Assembly (NCBI GenBank): GCA_948467875.1
Contig: CAOKFZ010000001.1
Span: 125,889-189,888 of the forward strand
DNA from: an uncultured Clostridium sp.
Lineage (GTDB): Bacteria; Bacillota; Clostridia; TANB77; CAG-508
DNA length: 64,000 nucleotides
Direction of reading: 5' to 3'
Part shown: positions 59,681 through 64,000 of the stretch, piece by piece
How the letters are laid out: each line of letters begins with the position of its first letter
Numbering within the stretch: position 1 is the first letter of the stretch
Program-made: the position numbers and the translations under genes
Notes under the pieces: generated by a model
Databases searched by the model: none
The model's input: only the letters and a program-made list of their open reading frames with translations
What the model was told of the DNA's origin: nothing

Positions 59681-59815
59681 TTTTATTCCTCCAAATTTAT
59701 TCTTAATATAAATTTTTATATTTGTCCCGCTGACCGAAGCGCAGGGGTTGAGGGGACAGCGTCCCTCACAGGTTGGGTGGTTTGGAGGGAAGGATAGCAT
59801 CATTCCCTCCAAAAA
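59681..59815. other. GC-rich carA-carB spacer with two hairpins
   Basis: Two stems lie in the 135-base gap: GAGGGGAC / GTCCCTC (59750-59767) and GGAGGGAA / TTCCCTCC (59784-59810), the second right after the carA stop. No T-run follows, so these look like processing or inserted elements rather than terminators. Confidence 0.5.
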
Positions 59816-60880
59816 CTAAAGCTGTGCCACAAATTCATCAAACAAATACGATGAATCTTGTGGACCCGGGCATGCCTCTGGGTGAAATTGTACAGTCGCA
59901 ATTTTTTTATTTTTATAACGAATTCCCTCTACTGTATTGTCATTCAAATTGATATGTGAAACTTCTGCAATTTCTGGATTAACGCTATTATCCAAAATAT
60001 AATAACCATGATTTTGAGAAGTAATATGTACTTTTCCAGTCCTCAAATCTTTCACAGGATGATTTGGCCCACGATGCCCATATTTCAATTTAGCTGACTG
60101 AAAACCATGCGCCAAAGCCATTAATTGATGTCCCAAACAAATCCCAAAAATCGGCAAATCTGTTCTTACCAAATCTTTGATTACTTCAATTTCTTCTCGG
60201 CAAGTTTGCGGATCCCCTGGTCCATTTGACAACAAAATTCCATCTGGTTTTAATTGCAAAATTTTATTGGCTGGCGTATTCGATGGGCAAACTGTCACAC
60301 CAATTCCTCTTTTCAAAAGAGAATTTACAATATTATGCTTGAAACCATAATCTATTAAAACAACTTGCTTTTCATTGGATTTTCCGTAAGACATCATTTG
60401 CTTGGTTGTTACTTGCCTTACCACATGCCCTACTTCATAATCTTTTATTTTTTTCATAATTTCAGGCATATTGCTAATATCAGAAGTGACATAACCTTTC
60501 ATTGTGCCTGACTCTCGCAACATTTTAGTCAATTTTCTTGTGTTGATATTCGTAAGTCCCGGAATTTTATAATCTCTTAAAAACTTATTCAAATTGCCTT
60601 CTTTTCTAAAATTGCTATCAAATTCAGCCAATTCATGAATAAAAACTGCCTTTGCCCAAATATTTTCAGACTCAAAGTCCTCTGAAATCACACCATAATT
60701 CCCAATCAACGGATAAGTCATCACAATTCCTTGCCCTGCATAAGAAGGATCTGTGAATGTCTCCAAATAGCCTGCCATTCCTGTATTAAAAACGACTTCA
60801 CAGGCTGTATCAAGCGCCATTGCACCAAATCTTTCGCCTTCAAAAACTTCGCCATTTTCTAGAACTAAATATCCAACCAT
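59816..60880 (-). CDS. carA: Carbamoyl-phosphate synthase small subunit
   Basis: From MVGYLVLENGEVFEGERFGA at 60880, preceded by GGAGAGG, the protein has 354 residues. The amidotransferase triad is visible: Cys in FGICLGHQLMA and the late FHPEACPGPQDSS His-Glu pair, plus ILLSNGPGDP. It provides ammonia from glutamine to CarB. A leader with a hairpin attenuator and small open frame lies upstream. Confidence 0.96.
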   Translation of the reverse strand: MVGYLVLENGEVFEGERFGAMALDTACEVVFNTGMAGYLETFTDPSYAGQGIVMTYPLIGNYGVISEDFESENIWAKAVFIHELAEFDSNFRKEGNLNKFLRDYKIPGLTNINTRKLTKMLRESGTMKGYVTSDISNMPEIMKKIKDYEVGHVVRQVTTKQMMSYGKSNEKQVVLIDYGFKHNIVNSLLKRGIGVTVCPSNTPANKILQLKPDGILLSNGPGDPQTCREEIEVIKDLVRTDLPIFGICLGHQLMALAHGFQSAKLKYGHRGPNHPVKDLRTGKVHITSQNHGYYILDNSVNPEIAEVSHINLNDNTVEGIRYKNKKIATVQFHPEACPGPQDSSYLFDEFVAQL

Positions 60881-60907
60881 TTTTTCATCCTCTCCTACTT
60901 TTATTTT

Positions 60908-60947
60908 GCAAAAATAAAACACTAAATCATAAATCTAGTGTTTTATT
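60908..60947 (-). terminator. Attenuator hairpin in the carA leader
   Basis: Perfect 12-bp stem AATAAAACACTA / TAGTGTTTTATT (60936-60947 with 60913-60924), then TTTTTG, ending about 30 bases before the carA start. An upstream AGTGTTT could pair with the 5' arm as an antiterminator. Confidence 0.8.
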
Positions 60948-61046
60948 AAAATTACTATTCAAGAAAAAAGGAAATGCTTTATCAATCATAGCTTTTTTTC
61001 TATGATTGCCAATTACTATTTGATTGAAACACTTTCTTTTTTTCAT
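60927..61046 (-). CDS. Putative leader peptide of carAB
   Basis: A 39-residue frame, MKKRKCFNQIVIG..., with a GAGG site 8-9 bases upstream of ATG 61046. Its stop (60927-60929) lies in the loop of the attenuator hairpin, so a ribosome finishing it would cover the hairpin's 5' arm. It holds three Arg codons. Function as a regulatory leader peptide is inferred from this geometry. Confidence 0.45.
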   Translation of the reverse strand: MKKRKCFNQIVIGNHRKKAMIDKAFPFFLNSNFNKTLDL

Positions 61047-61083
61047 TTTTGTTAACCTCTTTTTACATTACCCTTTCTTATTA

Positions 61084-61112
61084 TTTTAATATATTTTTCC
61101 ATAAATTGCAAG
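61084..61112 (-). promoter_or_regulatory. Promoter of carAB
   Basis: Minus-strand TTGCAA (61107-61112), 17-base spacer and TAAAAT (61084-61089); gives a leader of about 195 bases. Confidence 0.65.
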
Positions 61113-61138
61113 CATTTTTTAATAATTTCTGATATTTT

Positions 61139-63185
61139 TTAAATTTCAATTCTACCATGAAAATTTTTGTCCACCAATAACCTAAATTCCTTATTTTCTG
61201 GCTTTTCCAAAAGTGGGTCTTTTTCGATAATTTCCAACGCAATTGCTTGAATTTGTTTTAAAGTTTCAATATCTTCAAATAAATTCGCAATTTTAAACTC
61301 TGGAATACCATGTTGTTTCGTCCCAAAAAACTCCCCTGAACCACGTAGTTCCAAATCTTTTTCAGAAATCACAAAGCCATCATTGGTACTTGAAATAACT
61401 TTCATTCTTTCTTGAATCACATGCGAATTTCCCTGATATTTCAAAATGCAATAAGACTGAAATTCGCCTCTTCCCACTCTGCCACGCAATTGATGCAATT
61501 GCGCCAGCCCAAAACGCTCTGCATTTTCAATAACCATAATATTACTATTTGGCACATTCACGCCAACTTCAATCACAGTCGTGGAAATCAAAATATCAAT
61601 TTCGCCATTTTTAAAACGTTCCATAATTTCGTCTTTCTCTCTGGGGCGCATTTTCCCATGCAAATATTCCACACGATAATTGGTAAAAACTTGGTTTTTA
61701 TAAACTTCCACCAATTCCATAACCGATTTGGCATCAATTTCTTCATTTTCCTCTACCAATGGGCACACAATATAGCATTGTCTTCCCTCGTCAATATTTT
61801 TCGCGATGAAGTTGTTGACACGAGCCTCCATATCTTTTCGAACCGCATAAGTTTCAATTTTTTTACGATTTGGCGGCAATTCATCAATCATAGAAATATC
61901 CAAATCGCCATATAAAATGAGTGCAAGTGTTCTTGGAATTGGCGTTGCTGTCATAACTAAAACATCTGGATTATTTCCTTTTTCAGCAATCGTACTTCTT
62001 TGACGAACCCCAAAGCGATGTTGTTCATCTGTTACAACCAAACCAAGTTTAGCAAAAACGACATTTTCTTCTAAAACTGCATGTGTCCCAATCAAAATAT
62101 CAATTTCGCCCTTTTGCAAACGCTCTAAAATCGCCTCTTTTTTCTTTTTGGAAATACCACTGACTAGTAATTCACATCGAATTCCAGTGCCCTGCAAAAT
62201 TTCCTCAAATGTTTCCAAATGCTGCGTTGCTAAAATCGCTGTCGGCGCCATAACAACCGCTTGATAGCCTGATTTGACTGCTTTATAGGCAGCCACCAAT
62301 GCCACAATCGTTTTTCCGAGAACCAACGTCTCCTTGCAACAATCGGTTCATCGGTTTCGAACTTTCCATATCGCTATCAATTTCTTCTAATACTCGCAAC
62401 TGTGCTTTTGTCAATTGAAATGGCAACTGGTTAATCATTTCTGACATTTTAATTTCTTGCGGAAAAGAAATCCCTTGCTTTTGCACTTCGTATTTACTTT
62501 TTAAACTCAAAAGCGCCAACTGCATTGACAGCAATTCCTCAAAAACTAGCCTTTTTCGTGCCATTCTAAACTGCTCAAAATCATTCGGAAAATGAATTTG
62601 TTTGACAGCAGTATTAATATCACACAAATTGTATTTTTGCATGAAATATTGTGGCATGGTTTCCGGCAATTTTCCGCTTACCTCTGCTACGCCATTTTCC
62701 ATGATTTTACGAATGGTATTTTGCGATAAACTGTAAGTGAGTGGATAAATTGGAATGATTTTGCCTGTATTTTTGTTGCTCTCTGCCTCTTCATACACCG
62801 GAGACTGCATTTCGATTTTGCCATATTTGCCTTTAGCTTTTCCATAAAATTTATAACGCTTATTTGGCGAAAATACATTTTTTAAATAAGGTTGATTATA
62901 CCAAGTAACTTGGCAACTTCCTGTTTCGTCCCTAACCATTAATTTGCAAAGCGTAAGGTTTCCACGAATGCGAACCTCACTCATTCGCCCAACTGGATAT
63001 GCAGAAATCAAAACTTCTTCGCCATCTTGGACTTGGTCAATCGTCTTCGGTTTACTTCTATCTTCATACTCTCGCGGATAATAGGTAATCAAATCTTCTA
63101 AAGTATCAATTCCTAATTTATTTAAAAGTTTTACTCTAGTTGGTCCAACACCTTTGATAAACTGAACTTGCTTTTTCAAATCCAT
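61139..63185 (-). CDS. recG: ATP-dependent DNA helicase RecG, +1 frameshift at CGG
   Basis: From MDLKKQVQF at 63185 (GGGGG site) the frame runs to QGDVGS, then CGG (62316-62318) and a stop about ten codons later. Skipping the C gives GKTIVALVAAYK, completing Walker A GDVGSGKT, and runs to 61139 for about 681 residues, normal RecG length. The wedge OB domain, DEQHRFGVRQR (motif II), TATPIPRTLAL and the C-terminal QLRGRVGRG are all present. RecG regresses stalled forks and migrates junction branches. Confidence 0.92.
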
Positions 63186-63206
63186 TTTCATTTCCCCCAT
63201 TTTTAT

Positions 63207-63235
63207 ATTATAACGGAAAAATAAAATTTTGGCAA
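63207..63235 (-). promoter_or_regulatory. Promoter of recG
   Basis: Minus-strand TTGCCA (63230-63235), 17-base spacer and TATAAT (63207-63212). Confidence 0.7.
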
Positions 63236-63236
63236 G

Positions 63237-63266
63237 AAAAACGGAGCCTGAAATTTCTTGGCTCCG
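63237..63266 (-). terminator. Terminator of the 47-residue gene
   Basis: Minus-strand CGGAGCC / GGCTCCG stem followed by TTTTTC. Confidence 0.85.
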
Positions 63267-63276
63267 CTTTTCTTCT

Positions 63277-63420
63277 TTATGCCACCCAGAAGATTATCCG
63301 CGTTTTGGGCTTTTCCTGTGTTGTATCAATGTTACTTTCTCTTTTTTTAGGTTCAACATAACCTTTCTTTCGATAAACAACCCCCTCTGCCCCACGATAT
63401 ATCTCTTCTTTTTCAGACAT
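63277..63420 (-). CDS. Small 47-residue protein
   Basis: Starts MSEKEEIYRGAEGVVYRKKG after a GGAGGAAAA site, with its own promoter (63463-63491) and terminator. No family is recognised; the charged sequence ends in a short hydrophobic IIFWVA. Codon 41 is CGG: read as Arg the protein has 47 residues; if the C were skipped, translation would end after one glycine at a UAA, giving 42. Confidence 0.6.
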   Translation of the reverse strand: MSEKEEIYRGAEGVVYRKKGYVEPKKRESNIDTTQEKPKTRIIFWVA

Positions 63421-63462
63421 GTCTTTTTCCTCCTGCTTTTTCAGATTTATAGTTGTACTTTT

Positions 63463-63491
63463 ATTTTACCATATTTTTCTATTTATGTAAA
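63463..63491 (-). promoter_or_regulatory. Promoter of the 47-residue gene
   Basis: Minus-strand TTTACA (63486-63491), 17-base spacer and TAAAAT (63463-63468) with TGG before the -10. Confidence 0.65.
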
Positions 63492-63506
63492 TATTTTTCG
63501 TAAAAA

Positions 63507-64000
63507 TTATATTTGTTTCATTTTTAAGCGTTCATAAACATCCTTTCTTAAAATTGAATACAGCACAGAAACACATGGCAAACCAAGCAATAATCCTAGC
63601 ATTCCACCTAATCCTCCACCTACAATCACAGCAACTAACACCCACATACCTGGAAGTCCAACAGAATTTCCAACCACTTTTGGATAAATGGCATTGCTTT
63701 CGATTTGTTGCAAAATGAGCAAGAAAGCAATGAATATTAGCGATTTTACTGGTGAAACAGATAAAATCAAAATCGCCCCCAAAATAATTCCAATAAATGC
63801 ACCGACAATTGGAATTAGCGCTGTTACTCCAACAAAAACAGAAATCGTTGCCGCATAGGGCAATCTTAGCAATAACATTCCTAAAAAGCACAAACTTCCC
63901 AAAATCACTGCCTCAATGCACTGTCCTCCGATAAAATTACTAAACGTAATTTTTGATAAATGGCATATTTCTAATAAACGCTCTGCCTTTTTCTCTGGAA
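63507..64000 (-). CDS. AI-2E family transporter, N-terminus cut by window edge
   Basis: The last about 164 residues are visible; the frame is open to the window edge. NFIGGQCIEAVILGSLCF, VGVTALIPIVGAFIG and IYPKVVGNSVGLPGMWVLVAVIVGGGLGGMLG are the conserved AI-2E/PerM C-terminal membrane motifs, followed by a short basic tail. Family members export small molecules or act as cation antiporters. Confidence 0.88.
   Translation of the reverse strand, partial: PEKKAERLLEICHLSKITFSNFIGGQCIEAVILGSLCFLGMLLLRLPYAATISVFVGVTALIPIVGAFIGIILGAILILSVSPVKSLIFIAFLLILQQIESNAIYPKVVGNSVGLPGMWVLVAVIVGGGLGGMLGLLLGLPCVSVLYSILRKDVYERLKMKQI

Noticed and set aside
59681..59812. N-terminal extension of carB through the GC-rich spacer
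   Set aside because: The sequence is not CarB-like and a strong GGAGGA site precedes the conserved MPRNNEIKKVLVIG start.
12354..62318. Frame breaks as ordinary sequencing or assembly errors, or as pseudogenes
   Set aside because: All eight insertions are a C before GG at the same codon phase, on both strands, in otherwise undamaged and partly essential genes. Raw reads were not available, so this is kept as the main alternative to test.
12354..62318. CGG simply reassigned to another amino acid
   Set aside because: A reassignment would not repair the frame; each gene still runs into a stop within a few codons unless one base is skipped.

Overview
The window is AT-rich (roughly 30% GC) bacterial chromosome from an anaerobic, spore-forming member of the Clostridia. 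Pointers are the cotJABC spore-coat operon, spoVAC-spoVAD-spoVAE, an Asp23/AmaP/DUF2273 envelope-stress cluster, an AddB-type nuclease, class B dihydroorotate dehydrogenase with PyrK, formate-tetrahydrofolate ligase, strong AGGAGG ribosome sites and canonical TTGACA-17-TATAAT promoters. Most genes lie on the minus strand in long, tightly packed operons.

Layout. 1-8.4 kb: a secreted transglutaminase-like protein cut by the window edge, cotJABC (plus strand), manA, queH, a GT-C type membrane glycosyltransferase, ruvB and an unknown gene. 8.4-9.5 kb: a small accessory locus with a 35-bp direct repeat, a promoter-to-terminator structured RNA of unknown family and a toxin-like nuclease. 9.5-17.8 kb: ligA, pgsA, a UPF0182 membrane protein, ftsY, a DUF2142 membrane protein and tRNA-Tyr/tRNA-Met. 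17.8-24.6 kb: several small accessory genes of different codon usage around rplM-rpsI, pyrD, pyrK and a hydrolase. 24.6-38.7 kb: fhs, xseA/xseB, nusB, the Asp23 cluster, a uracil-DNA glycosylase, a toxin-antitoxin pair, pgeF, addB, a second transglutaminase, an OGG-type glycosylase and a Fic remnant. 38.7-49 kb: a complete type IV pilus operon. 49.2-54.1 kb: dodecin, spoVA genes, a small regulator, murE and a second toxin-antitoxin pair. 54.2-64 kb: an LtaS-like enzyme, carB, carA (with an attenuator and leader peptide), recG, a 47-residue protein and a partial AI-2E family permease.

The most striking feature is a recurrent +1 frameshift signature. Seven conserved genes (UPF0182, ftsY, pyrD twice, addB, a large prepilin, murE and recG) are each interrupted at an in-frame CGG codon. 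In all eight cases skipping one base, the C, so that translation resumes on the following GGN glycine codon, restores the full conserved protein. By hand scan, about 18,000 codons of native-looking genes contain no CGG read as arginine; CGG occurs there only at these eight sites. CGG used as ordinary arginine is confined to short accessory genes, mostly next to tRNA genes, with their own promoters and terminators. ftsY and murE are normally essential, and the extra base always sits at the same codon phase, so ordinary pseudogenes or random sequencing errors are poor explanations. The simplest reading is that CGG is unassigned or starved in this lineage and acts as an efficient +1 shift point.
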